Positions 27,048 to 38,717 of a stretch of DNA of 64,000 nucleotides are shown piece by piece. This DNA is from Toxonevra muliebris (taxonomy: Eukaryota; Arthropoda; Insecta; Diptera; Pallopteridae). A model generated the notes under the pieces. That model did no database searches and had not been told where the DNA came from. It was given only the letters and a program-made list of their open reading frames with translations. The DNA lies in the NCBI GenBank assembly GCA_963691655.1, contig OY829331.1, positions 62,001 through 126,000 on the forward strand, given 5' to 3'. Position 1 is the stretch's first letter. Every line of letters begins with the position of its first letter. Both the position numbers and the translations under genes were made by a program.

Positions 27048-27162
27048 GTTTTAAGTATAAAAGTTTTGATGGGGTGTTGAACCAATTTTTCGTTTGATAT
27101 TTGAACTTAAATCGATAATTTAATAAATAAAATAAATATGTAAGTATATTTAAGTTTTTTAA

Positions 27163-27896
27163 CCCTGGAAGTACATGCTTATTTTTTATACGTAAAGGTC
27201 ATGCTTCGTCTTTTTTTAGACTTTTTTTTAGAAAACAAATGAGTTTGAGGGGCATTCGTTTTAATTAAAACATGTTGTGAACGTAATTGACATAAAAAAG
27301 TCATATTTAATATTCCAAAATATTCAGTAATATTTTTGCATTGCCGAATCGGTCCTCGAACTTGATACACAATATTTTTCCGATGATTTTGCTTTTTGTA
27401 CATACATTTTATGATTGTTTTCTGTGCATAATGGATGTGATTAACGAAATTATTTTCGACTTTGTCTTTAATAATAATATACCTCTACATAGAGGCACAT
27501 CGTTTTAGACTAAACCGGATGCCTCCATTGACAAACTTGCATCTTCCAAACTTTCATTTTGAACCTCTTCTGTCCGGTTGGTGGTCTTCGTCACTCATCA
27601 ACAAGAAATTTTTCAGTTTCCTGATCATTAAATTACTTTATCGTGCTCATTTCGCATTCCAACAACAAAAATTATAACATAAGAAACACCATCTCAAATT
27701 GCAAAAGTTACACAAAGGTCATGCTTCGTTCGTTTCGACGAAGCACATTTAAAAAAATCATACTTTCATAATGTATATTCAGTTGAACTTCTGCACACAG
27801 CAACAACTTGATCACGTCGGGCGCTGTATGAAAAACCAGCCCAATACGAACAAAATTTGTAAAACTTCGAATCGCCCGACACATGTCCTTCCAGGG
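27163..27896. mobile_element. piggyBac-like TTAA element, non-autonomous
   Basis: The element begins CCCTGGAAGTACATG and ends with the inverted CATGTCCTTCCAGGG. It is flanked on both sides by TTAA (27159-27162, 27897-27900), the target used by piggyBac-type transposases. The 734-bp interior has only short open frames with no recognisable transposase. Subterminal AAAGGTCATGCTTCGT is present inverted relative to nothing but repeated directly near 27716. End architecture is similar to the element at 40508-40754. Confidence 0.8.
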
Positions 27897-27900
27897 TTAA

Positions 27901-29970
27901 AAAACTAAAGAGGTTATATGTACTTATACATATTTAATTTGAATCCCCAAAACCGCTCCTGCTATAGGCTATTCCAGTTGCATCTCATGTGCTCTATAGT
28001 TAGTGGTCAAGCAGACATTAAAGAGCGAAAGTATGTTGCGGATGACAACGTTTTTTTTGTATTAAGGGTGAAGTTTACAACGGCGGTTGTTGGCTGTGTA
28101 TTAGTGGGTGGGTTCGGTCGTTGTGCTAGCTTTTCTTTCTTCTTATGAAATGTGCTGTGTGTACGCTTTTAGAAAACTTTACTTTTAATTAAATAAAAAA
28201 TCTATTTTCTTATTAGTTTGTAGAAAACAGGCATGAACTTTGTTATTTTCGAGGAAACACAAATTACAGTGAATTGTGAACAGTATAAAAAATTAAAACA
28301 AAAATTGTTGTTCTTGTGTAAAAAATAAATATAATGTCTATATATATGTATATACATATATCGGAAATAAATCAATAATTAGGATGCTTGCCTAACCTTA
28401 TTTTGTACTATACACATGTACATACTCGTACGCTTACAAATTATGTACATATAAATATAAATTTGCAACAACTAAGTTATTATGCTTAGGTATTTGTTTT
28501 GTTATTGATTTTCGATTTATTTTTTATTTCTTTATTTCGGCAAATAGACCAAGTTTAAATTAATTACTTCCGAATATTTTTAAAAATAATAAAATAACGT
28601 TTAATGTTGAACAGTTAATAAAAAAAAATCTCTATAAAGTGAAACGTATCAATATTTTCCTACAATATTATAGTTAGATACATTAAAAAGTGAGTGATAT
28701 TCGAAAAAAAAAAAAAAATAAGCCAAATAAAAAAAAAACAACGAATTCATCATGTACTAAAATCAAAAGGATCTTTTTGCCACAAACGTAAATATGAACA
28801 TAAGGGTGGATCGAATGGTATGAGAGGAGGAATTTTACCTATATCGGCTAAGCAATGGAGCTGTTTACATGAAACTCTTAGCAATTTTATCAAAGGAAAT
28901 ATGTATATCTCTCGGCCTAAGTTTGGTTCATTGGACTTTTATACCTTTACCCTTTCATTCCGGGCTTTTTCTTAAAGATTGATTGATTATTTCAAAATAT
29001 TTTATGCAAATAATAAATAAACAAAAATATGCATGAGAAATCCTTAATCCCTAAGCTGCAATTACGTAGCATCTATATACAATCCACGCATTAACAACAT
29101 CCAGCATCAGTTTTTAAAGGCAACACTCCAGTAAAATGGTTTATCGGAGATTACTGTGGCATATAATCCCAGTAAGGGTAAAAGGTTAAAGTCATGCTAC
29201 TAAAAATTCTCCTTTCTTTCTTTTTTTTTAATGTGACCCTCGCGCTTTGATCTATTGTAAGTAAAATATTAAAGTGTTTAAGCACTCTGAAATTCTTATT
29301 GGATATTTCTGGCTACTAGTACAATTAAAGGACGTCGGATTCAGGACTGCGCTTATATGGAACGCGTGGCTCAAACTGATTCTTTTTTAATTTGAAGAAC
29401 TTGATAATTTGTTGATGCAGTCTGAATAACCTTAGGATATATCTATTCTAAGTTTATTTATTTTTATTAATTTATTTAAAAAGAAAACGTTAGTATATTA
29501 AGAATATGTTCTTTTTTAGTACAACAATAAGTATGATAATTTTGGTATTTGGACATTAGAACTTAAAAATAAATTTAAATTTAAAAAACAAAATTGGAGG
29601 AAGCGGATTATTCAGTGGTTGTCTACAGCTCCATAGCGATTTTGAAAGTATAATTGTAATATTTTTTTCCAGACGCTGTGACTCATTGTTTGTTGACACA
29701 AGATATTGCGTTCTGTTGCCCAACAGAGGATAGCGTATCTTCTGAACGCGTAGTTGTGTGTTTTTGCTCAGCTCAACTGTTGGCATTTGGACGCCATTTT
29801 TGTGATATTATTTTTTTTATTGGACAGACGATGCATCATGCCGTTCAGAAGACACAACAGTTTAAAAACAACTGTTGGAAATTTACAAGCAACAGTATAA
29901 AATTTTCTGTATCTTCTGAACGTACACAATGAGATTGTTTTTTTATATTGGAGAGTGTTGCGCAGACTAC
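27901..29970. other. Gene-poor intergenic region
   Basis: No gene is supported. It holds A/T homopolymers, a TATATATG-rich stretch near 28340, and open frames of 76-93 codons that look like nothing known. Between 29735 and 29922 the motif GTATCTTCTGAACG occurs twice directly (29735, 29909) and once inverted in part (29842), together with copies of CAACTGTTG, suggesting a small decayed repeat. Confidence 0.5.
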
Positions 29971-29974
29971 TCAC

Positions 29975-30445
29975 GTGTTGATGTGAATGATGTCTATATC
30001 ATCACTGTCGGCAACCAGCATGACACTCTTGTAGAAGATTATGACAGAGATGTCAATATTATTTTTTCCAGTATAAGGTTGAAAAAGCAGCACGATGGGG
30101 AATAACCTTGTCGGAAATCTTTTTTGTTTTCTCGGGTCTTTCCAGGACTTGGCGTAGTTTGAAAGATTGGTCAATGGTGGATTTACCAGGCCTGAAGCCA
30201 CACGGATAAGGCCCAATTAGTCTTTCTCACAGTACGCTCGATAGAACCTTACATGCGATATTGGGAAAGTCCAACGTATTTGGTGCGGATCGTGCGATCA
30301 CTTTTCTTGTGGATTGGGTAGAGTACGCAGGGGTTCCAATCATTGAGCATGTTTTCATCCGACCGAATTTACTGTAACCGCATTTTCGAACCTCATTCCT
30401 ATCCCAAAAATTCTCCTTATAATCGAACCCACGTCTTTCCTTCAC
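29975..30445 (-). pseudogene. Non-LTR retrotransposon reverse transcriptase fragment
   Basis: Translating the minus strand across several frames gives a recognisable stretch of LINE reverse transcriptase: FPNIACKVLSSVL near 30240-30280, then CGFRPGKSTIDQSFKLRQVL near 30120-30200, and a decayed catalytic segment containing DDIDII near 29990. Two frame changes and stops break it. The order places its 5' side to the right, so it belongs on the same strand as the endonuclease fragment at 31480-31870. The clade is not resolved. Confidence 0.8.
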
Positions 30446-30454
30446 TATTTTCTC

Positions 30455-31475
30455 TTGCGCCTGAAAAGACGTTGCTAACGCAGCGCTGCGTTACGCTATT
30501 GCGCTGATACATAGAATTGCGTTATTGCGCTGATATTCTTATTGACAATGCTGTAGCCCAATAACTCAGTATCAAAACAATAGCGCAAAAAATATTCAAC
30601 GCATTGAGCCAATAACTAAATGTCAAAAAACGCAGTAACTCAATATCAAAGAACAACACTGGATAGCGCAAAATATTTTTAACGCATTGAGCCAATTGGG
30701 TTTTGGCATTATTTGATAAAAAAAAGTGAATGATAACTATGAAAAAAGGAATGTATTATGTATTTTTAATTTGAAAAAAATGTTTGCAAATCCAAATTCG
30801 GTAGTTCACACTTTAAATTAATTTTACACATAAAATATGTGGACACAAAAATAAGATGAATTATGCCAGCTGCACAAAAATATATTACTTTAAAATTATC
30901 TTTTTAAGGATAAACTTAAAATAGATATTTAAATACGAGTAGAAGACTAATCAAAGTAAAATACATATATGTATGTCGGTAATAAATAAAACGAAAATCA
31001 ATTAAAATCACATTTTAAGAGAAGTATTTTATGCTTTTCGTTGGAGATCACCTATCTTAAATAAAAACTCATTAAAACCTAAATTATAATTTAAGAAAAC
31101 AATTCGCGATATTAGTTTCCCAAATTTAACTAAGGTTATTTTCAAAATACGAGAGGCTACAGAACCAACCACAGATTCATGATCAGCAACCCAAAGTTTT
31201 CTAAATTAATTCACATTTATGGGTAGGAGCCTCACGAATGCATGTGGAGCGGTTGGATCCTATTCAATACCGACCGAAAAATATTCGCTTACAAGGAACA
31301 GATGTGGTTGAAAAACACAGCGAATTGTGTATATCGGTTTCGGACAAAACAAAAATAGCTGTAAAAAAATACTCTGTCATTGCGCATTTGCGTTAGCTCA
31401 CTGAGCTGATACAGAAGATTGTGCTTGCGTTTTTGTATCAACGCACAAAAATTCTCTGCGTTACCCATCCCTAGT
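30455..31475. repeat. Repeat-rich insert between the LINE fragments
   Basis: It opens with the perfect 16-bp palindrome AACGCAGCGCTGCGTT (30477-30492) and contains repeated units around TATTGCGCTGAT and AACGCATTGAGCCAAT (for example near 30597 and 30684). The right part again shows GCGTT-type words and ends GTTACCCATCCCTAG. It separates endonuclease and reverse transcriptase remnants, so it may be an insertion of an inverted-repeat element. No gene is seen. Confidence 0.4.
31115..31277. repeat. 163-bp direct duplication, copy 1
   Basis: This segment is repeated at 31966-32128, 851 bp downstream, with only a few substitutions. Both start GTTTCCCA and end CAATACCGA. The two copies flank the LINE endonuclease fragment. 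No conserved coding frame was found. Confidence 0.9.
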
Positions 31476-31479
31476 CAAC

Positions 31480-31870
31480 GGTGGTAGCCTAGCACCTCTT
31501 CGGTAGCTGTACACATAGAATGGGAAGTATGTGTTCACTGCGCGCATATATCATTAAGTTGAAAGGTAGTGAGTGAGTGGTCTGAGTCGATGTATGTATG
31601 CGCCAGCTATTGTCCGTATGTCTAGAACATTAGAAGTGTGCCTTCAATCGATCACAACATGATCAATTAGGTTTTTCTTTTTTAATCAAGAGGCAACCAA
31701 GTCGCTTTATGAATAAATTTGGTGGTACTAACTGTCTTCATCATTGGCGAGGCGACATTGATCTACTTTCGTCGTGGAGACTGAAATTTCCACTCATGGT
31801 ACCAAAGAGATTCTCCTTCCCCGCGTTAAGGTTAAAATCACCTAGCTTTATTTTAGCATTGTAGCAGAGG
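31480..31870 (-). pseudogene. Non-LTR retrotransposon endonuclease fragment
   Basis: Minus-strand translation in shifting frames gives LGDFN followed by GNFSLHDE, then STTKFIHKATWLPLD and IDSDHSL, in the order seen in the C-terminal half of AP-type endonucleases of insect LINEs. The GDFN and SDH motifs carry catalytic residues of this nuclease family. Several stops and frameshifts make it a pseudogene. It lies upstream, on the same strand, of the reverse transcriptase fragment at 29975-30445. Confidence 0.75.
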
Positions 31871-31965
31871 TAGTGCACATCAGTTTTGTTGAGTAGCGGT
31901 ATGAGTAGGAGGTTTACGAAATATTTAAAGCAAATTTTGAGTTGCTGATCACGAATTCGAAGTCG

Positions 31966-32128
31966 GTTTCCCAGATTTAACTAAGGTTATTTTCGAAATA
32001 CGAGAGGCTACAGAACCAACCACAGATTCATGATCAGCAACCCAAAGTTTTCTAAATTAATTCACATTTATGGGTAGGAGCCTCACGAACGCATCTGGAG
32101 CGGTTGGATCCTATTCAATACCGATCGA
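31966..32128. repeat. 163-bp direct duplication, copy 2
   Basis: Second copy of the segment at 31115-31277. It lies about 340 bp upstream of the rho-5 start codon. Confidence 0.9.
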
Positions 32129-32468
32129 GCTATAAAGCTACTCGAAGATAGTTTTGTAAAAATATTTTTTTTTTCATGATTTGTAGCTTGACACTGTTGT
32201 TACTTTGTGTTATAAAAACATCTGCATGTGCATATGTGATTGAGAAATTCTTCAAAAATTTTAGTCCATTTCATCTTATTTAGTCATTGGTAATTGAAAA
32301 AAAGGAGACAACAGTTAGTTCTCTTTTTTGTATGTTAGTAATAAATATATAATTTTTCAGAAGCTCCTACAATTTTTAGCGATACAAATTCTAAATATTA
32401 AAACTGTAAATCATACATATATTATGTATAATTGTGGCATAAAGATATAATCAGACTTGAATGATAAA
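32129..32468 (+). promoter_or_regulatory. Upstream/leader region of rho-5
   Basis: AT-rich sequence directly before the rho-5 start codon, presumed leader or intron end. No clear TATA box with initiator is visible, and an untranslated exon could lie further left. An out-of-frame ATG at 32461 opens a short upstream frame overlapping the real start, and an in-frame stop (TAA at 32448) lies seven codons before the chosen ATG. Confidence 0.4.
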
Positions 32469-35400
32469 ATGTTATCGCCAAATACAACAATAATATTATC
32501 AAATGGAAGCGATAATGAACAGAATCATCACATTACTTCATCGGCTTCATCACAAACAAGCATCAGTAGTCGTAGAGGTAGTAATCTTCAGCAATCAACT
32601 AATGTGATTACATCTAGTTGCAGTATTGGAAGTCGTCGAAAGTCGTCAATAAATTTTCAACCACAATTGCAGTTGATAAATGTTATGGGTGGCGGAGACG
32701 AGGTTGGCAGTGTAGGTGGTTGTAGTAACAACATTGATAATATTCCAGCTGGACGCTATAGTCCGCATCCTAATGAAATGTTTTTGCACCATAATCATGG
32801 AAAGCTTTCAATTCAGCCAATTGATCGTTATGATGATACGTTGACATGTTGTTTACCACCGCCATCGCCAGCACCAAACAGTGATCGCTATATTATTGGC
32901 TTAACACCGCAGCAGCAATCTACAATATCCGTATCGACGGCAGGAAACTCTAATGGGGGTAACAGTAGCAATAGTTGCAAAAACGTTCCTCATAATCTTC
33001 ATGCGCATCCACAATATAATAATTTCGATTGTAGTCCTCAAATAACCGCAGAACTAGGCCAACAAAAGCAGCAACCGCTTTCATCATCGACATCAACTTC
33101 ATCACTTTCAACAAACTCGGGAGGTAGTGTTACACCAAATACTAGCAATGGTTGTAATGGCATACAACTGACAACCTCTTCCACAGCAATGGCCAATAAT
33201 GTTAACAATAACCTCTCACACAAATACGCCTCCACTACACTTTCTTCTACCATGCAATGTTCCAATTCACCTAATTCACGATTTCGCATGTCCGATCGAT
33301 TTCGAGAGTTACCGCCGCCAGCAAAATCAGTGGCTTTTGATAGTCAGTCAGCCGCTACACAGCCATCATCTTCAACACGATTTGTCTCATCGACGCATTT
33401 TCTAACGCAAAGCACTCCGTTGGTATCGAGCGACACGTATGGATATTTTTCATCCACGGTACATACACCAGTAAAACGGTATGTGCCAACACCCCCGTCA
33501 CCTAATGAGGTCTATACAGAAATGAGTACTGCCGCTATACCACCCTCTTTGGCTACTGCATCAGCATCATTAACAAATACCATTGCTCCTGTTGGCAGTA
33601 ATACTGCATCAGGAAAGTGTAGTGGTGCAGTAAATTCTGCGACACCACAACATGTAAATACGCTGCCCTATCGTTTCAGGATGAAATGCTGTTCTAATGA
33701 GGAGAATGTAATGCAAATACAACAACAACCACTGCCTACAAATACCTTACATATGCCTCAGAATCATGTCGAGCATCGTTCTCTTTCAGTGACAGATTAT
33801 TATGCTACATCACCACGCACACGGTCATTATACAATGGTAGCAATAGTAACAGCAAATGTAATGCTGTTTCAGCATCAATAACTAAGAATTGCGGTAATG
33901 GTAGAAATTCGCCCATAGTTATGCTTCACGATCAGCATGTGCAATTAGGAACTGCAGCAACAGCAAAAATTAATAATTCTTCAGTCGTTTCCACTGCATC
34001 GTCGTGTATATCATCAGGTTCTTCCTCAGCATCCTCATCAGTTTCCTCTATCACAGTGGGCGGTAGTGGAGGGGTTGGTGGTGGTAGCGGACGTCAATCT
34101 GACCCGTCATCATCAGCCTCACGTACATCAACAACAGCCTGTATGCTAAATGAGTATGTTTCTCGAACCCCAAGTATTGAGTACATAAATTCTAGCGGAA
34201 CGGCTTCCACTGGTTGCAGTTCAGGTGCTGTAGTACCAAATGGCAATCGTATTATTACGTCAGCAACAACAATATATCCAAGTAACTACAGTTCTGTAAC
34301 TAATAATGGCAATGGTAGCACTAGCGGTCCATCTAGTAGTAGCACATCGAGTGCTGCAACATGCCTGCATTGCAATATGGTACGTAGGACTACTGGAGTA
34401 CATCAGACAACACAAACAACCGGACCGATAAGTCCAATTCCATTGCCACAATTAAACAGTGGGACTGGCCATTGTCTGAATAGCTTACAGAATGCCGCGC
34501 ATGACCAAATCTCGTCAACACTGACGCCTTCCACCAGCGAACCACATATCTCACCGCTTTCACCAACGACAAACACCACACAACAGCAACATACAGCAAG
34601 CTTCCTACAGTCAAAGATGGAGTCAGTTGATTTAAAACTAGATAAAACTACCAATAGTGAGCAACATCAACAACAATTGTATTTGCAACAGCAGCAAAAC
34701 ATGTTGCAAAATGTTACATCTCAAAGTACTCTGCCATCATCAGAACACTCCAGTAATAACTGTAATCAGCAACAACAATCAATTAACAATCGCCAGCTAT
34801 CATTACAACATACTCCACTACAGTCTCAACAACAACAATTACCAATGCAACAGCATTATTCGAGAAAAAAACGCATCAATCAATATCTTCGGAGGGAGAT
34901 TGCACGCTTCTTTGGAGTCGAGGAAAGCTCTGAAGCTGAGGGGTACGCGATCTGGCATGGACGTCAACGACGTTTAGCGTTGCGTCGTTTCGGTGCACTT
35001 AAACCCGGCAGTGAGTGGCACAACGATATGCACAGTGCTTATAGTAATGACAACGGCAATCGTATACATCGTAATGGCGGCTGTGGTGGTAATAGTGAAC
35101 ATTACAATCATCATCACACTTCTAAACGTCCCGATATACTACCCGCTCAAGATGCTGAAAATGATGATATATCTGGTGGCCGCATTAGCATATCAGCAAG
35201 ACGAAGTCATTTAAATAATGCCGATTTTCAATTGGGCGATCATGTGGGGCGCAAAGCATCTGTTGCTACAATGATCATCTCCAGTGTTGCTTATATCGTA
35301 CATACACTGAACAAAAGACAGCCCCGATATTATCGTCAATGGTCACGTAGTTTTGCACCTGCACATGTGCATAACACGAATGCTATTGACAATCCAAATG

Positions 35401-36290
35401 ATTTTTGTGAGAGTTTGTCGTCGCTGCAAGAGGACGAAGTATTTTTTGATTCACCGGGCACAGAGCACTCAAATGCATCTAACAATGGAGGTAACATGTT
35501 ATCAGCAACATCTGGCCCATCAATATCGCCAGCCAGCGGCACATCCTCAACGCTACTGCGCTCGGGAACTAATGCTGCAGTTAGTGGTGCAAAAATAATA
35601 GAACATCATCGTCAAATCTATATCGGTGAACGTGTACATGGGTGGCGTACATCAGCCATACATGGCACGCAGTCCCATAATCCAGTCCACGATCCAACTA
35701 CAACAATGCAGCAGCAATCGGGCCAACATACAATAGGTGGCAATAATCTACATCATCATACATTACTACAACAACGATCATCGTTGCAGAATAGTGGCAC
35801 ACGTGGTAATCGCATATCTGCGCAGCTTCTCGATGGTGTACTTGAAAATTCAAGACGTCCTCTAGGACGTCGTATTAAACTTTTCTCAGTAAATGATCTA
35901 GACGATCGTACCGATCATCGCCCCTTCTTTACATATTGGATTAATACTGTACAGATACTGGTTCTATTCTTGTCACTCATTTGTTATGGTATTGGACCAA
36001 TCGGAATTGGTGTTGAGCAAAGAACGGGTCAGGTGCTTGTTACCAGCCTAAGCTTGCAAACCGTACAGCATACTGAGCAACGTAATGCTTGGATTGGGCC
36101 TCGAAATAACGACCTGGTGCATATGGGAGCAAAATTTGCCACTTGTATGCGTTGTGATGTTAAAATAATGGATGTACTATTGAAAACTCGTCGTCATGAA
36201 CGTGAAACGGCATGTTGCATACGAAACGATGATTCGGGATGTGTTCAAAGCTCACAAGCCGATTGTTCAGTACGTGGACTATTTCCAACG
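32469..36290 (+). CDS. rho-5: rhomboid-5 (iRhom), first coding exon
   Basis: This exon encodes about 1274 residues of the iRhom pseudoprotease, a membrane protein of the ER/Golgi that controls trafficking of EGF-family and ADAM17-type clients and lacks rhomboid protease activity. Residues 1-795 are low complexity, rich in Ser, Asn and Gln, including poly-Gln runs near 690-790. A conserved block (RKKRINQYLRREIARFFGVE, from about residue 799) marks the iRhom cytoplasmic domain. VHGWRTSA follows near 1060. The first membrane segment is at about 1153-1180, just after LDDRTDHRPFF, and the cysteine-rich iRhom homology domain begins after it. The ATG at 32469 is chosen because it is the first in frame after the TAA at 32448, with A at -3. 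The exon ends ACG|GTGGGT in phase 0; reading through adds only seven codons before a stop. The 3.8-kb frame is intact. Confidence 0.93.
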
Positions 36291-36695
36291 GTGGGTAGTA
36301 TAGAACTTATTTAATATTTACATATATCATCGCTTGCTAACAATTTTGTCCCACACAAGTGTTTTAATAAATATTTGCAACCTGAAACTTATACATATAA
36401 AAAAAGTTGTATTAAAAGTAGTTGGCCACGATTTTTCTAGTAAGCTTCAAAAATATATAAATCTATAATTTTTATGATAAAGTACCATTTCAGATAATGC
36501 TGATACTAAAAGATAAACTTATTGAGTTCTCGTTATCCGAAAAGTGACTTTTCTTAAAAATAACAGTCTTTTCTGTGTGTGGGTCAATGGGAAACTCTTG
36601 CTGAATTGTAAAAAGTTTTACATTCTTTTCAATATTTTCTCTCAAACTTTAAAATTTCAAAACTTATAATTTGTATATGGTACAAAATAATAATA

Positions 36696-37205
36696 CAGTG
36701 CAACAAATTTTCAACTTTGGTCTTGTGCGCGGGATTTTCCAACGGTTTTATATTAATTTAGGGTCACTGATCACGACTGCGTACTCAGTCAGCCATCACA
36801 TCTAGTTCTACCACAATATGCTTCTTTCTGTCTGAAAATTGTTAAGCACAAAGAGATAAACAATAAGTATAATAGTTTTCTCAACGGTTTTTTTCATTGG
36901 CCATTTATTAAATTGGGCTTAAAACCCAATTTTCAAGGGGAAGGATAGGAGATGGAGGAAAAGTGTGTACTCAAAAATTGTTTATCCTTTGTGTTCAACA
37001 ACTTTACTGCAGTCATCAAATTCGTATCTGCTGAAATAAAGAAATTTCTTAGTAGTCCCGGAAGACCCCATTTTTCCGACTTCAGGTCGATATTGTAGGA
37101 GAACTAGATGTGATGGAGAAAAACTAAGTGCGCAGTCGTGATCAGCGACTCTAAGTTACTGTGAAACCGTTCGAAAATCTCGCTCATACAATTTTTGTTG
37201 CACTG
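36696..37205. mobile_element. 510-bp terminal inverted-repeat element
   Basis: Both ends carry CAGTGCAACAAA-type termini, and the inverted arms match for about 130 bp, sharing CTGATCACGACTGCG and CATCACATCTAGTTCT. The interior is about 240 bp, non-coding. The left flank is TA and the right flank TG, compatible with a mutated TA duplication (Tc1/mariner-like), but no 8-bp repeat was found, so the superfamily is open. Confidence 0.7.
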
Positions 37206-38259
37206 TGTAATCAATCGACAACGTTGCGAGCACAGCAACTTAGAGGTGGAGAACTATCGATGGGAATATCGGTAGTATCGATAGTCCATGGCTATCGTGG
37301 GCCATCGATAGTTTCCGAAACTATCGAATACTATCGAGTTTTTAAATTTCCTGCTCCGAATCAAAAAAAAAAAAAAATGTAAAACACATTATGTAATATT
37401 GGAAACGAAGTTTTGCAGTGTTAAGCGAACGAAGTCATATAAGGATGGGCTACATACAATCATGCAGAGAGTTAACTTCTCGTAGTTTTATCTCATGTGC
37501 TTTAGTGAGAGAGCTTGATTCCATATAGCTGAATTTTCCTTTCATGTATTATATAAGTGTGCTACGTTATGTTTGTGCCGATAAATTTAGAGAGTATTAA
37601 CAGAAAAAAAGCTTTAAAAAATAGAAAGAGGAGGAATGCAAAAGTTCAACAACAACGGTCACGTGAAAAATCGCGTTTTTGTTGCACTCTAACAAAACCA
37701 GTAAGAAACGAAGTTTGCATGTTATTCAGCTAAAAAAAATCAAGCATAGAGGCGGCTTCTCGCAGTTTTATCGTATGTGCTTTAGTGAGAGAGTCGATAT
37801 TGAAATCTCTTAACAAGTTGTTCAACTACATCAAATTCTATTGTGAACTGCTAATAGTGAAACAAGAAGCATGACAGTTTGGCAAAAAACAGAAAAGGAA
37901 AATATTTGAAATGTCTGGTGGTGAAAATAAGTTAAAATCATCTTTAAATATTCTTATAAAAATTAAAAACAATGCCTGCGATTGACCGCAATAACTGAGA
38001 TTCATTAAAATGTTTTAGCACATATTAAACTGACTGGCGAATAAAGCACAGCTACAGTTTCACTTCCACTGTGAGTGCTTGCAGGCACATAATTTTTTTT
38101 TTTAATTTTTTAAATTAAAGAATTAATGAAAAATTTTTAAATAAAAGAAAAGATAAGTTTTTATTTGTAGTATTTGTGGGTAAATATTAATGTTGCATGT
38201 GAAACCACTTCTTGTTTTGAAGGTATTTGGGTTTTCATTTTTATTATGAATCTCGGTTG

Positions 38260-38488
38260 TGAAAACAATTGTGTTATCTTTTTATTTGCAAAGATTACAG
38301 GAGAAGGTTTCAAACACATTATGAAATGCATGACGAAACTTTTCTGTATACCACCAACTTCCGTAGAATCAGATCGTATTTTTAGCAAAGCTGGTCTTGA
38401 TTGTAAACGAAAAGCGAACTCGTCTTATAAATGGCAAAACACATTAATAGTAAACTGCTCGGCATATACCTGTGGCAATAAGGAATAA
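38260..38488 (+). pseudogene. hAT transposase C-terminal fragment
   Basis: The plus-strand frame contains FCIPPTSVESDRIFSKAG, a good match to the conserved hATC dimerisation region of hAT transposases (pattern IPxTSxxSERxFSxAG). The rest of the transposase is not recognisable upstream. Its last few residues and stop codon are supplied by the foldback element inserted at 38470, so the C-terminus is truncated. Confidence 0.8.
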
Positions 38489-38717
38489 CAGCTAAACTAA
38501 AAAGTCGACTAAATACCGGCTGCGTATTTTTTATTATAAATGTTGTTTGTAAAATGTTGAAAATTTTTCAAAAATTTTTAACAGTGTCCATAGTTTTTTA
38601 TTAATTAAACTCCAATAATTATGTAAGAACTTTCAATATTTTGGGTTTTATAATGAAAAATACGCGACAGGTTTTTAGTCAAATTTTGAGTTTAGCTGTT
38701 ATTCCTTATTGCCACAG
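38470..38717. mobile_element. 248-bp foldback MITE nested in the hAT relic
   Basis: The left arm (38470-38540) starts CTGTGGCAATAAGGAATAAC and the right arm (38645-38717) is its inverted copy. The arms are about 72 bp with few mismatches, and the loop about 100 bp. Flanks are TATAC on the left and ATATA on the right. It cuts the hAT transposase fragment. Confidence 0.8.

Noticed and set aside
29720..29930. Possible MITE from repeated GTATCTTCTGAACG words
   Set aside because: The words lie in mixed orientation without clear ends or target duplication, so an element call is not supported.
32457..32468. TTG codon at 32457 as the rho-5 start
   Set aside because: A non-ATG start is unnecessary: an in-frame ATG with A at -3 lies four codons later at 32469.
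33038..35598. Open frames of 63-106 codons on other frames and on the minus strand of rho-5 exon 1
   Set aside because: They are shadows of the low-complexity rho-5 frame and resemble nothing known.
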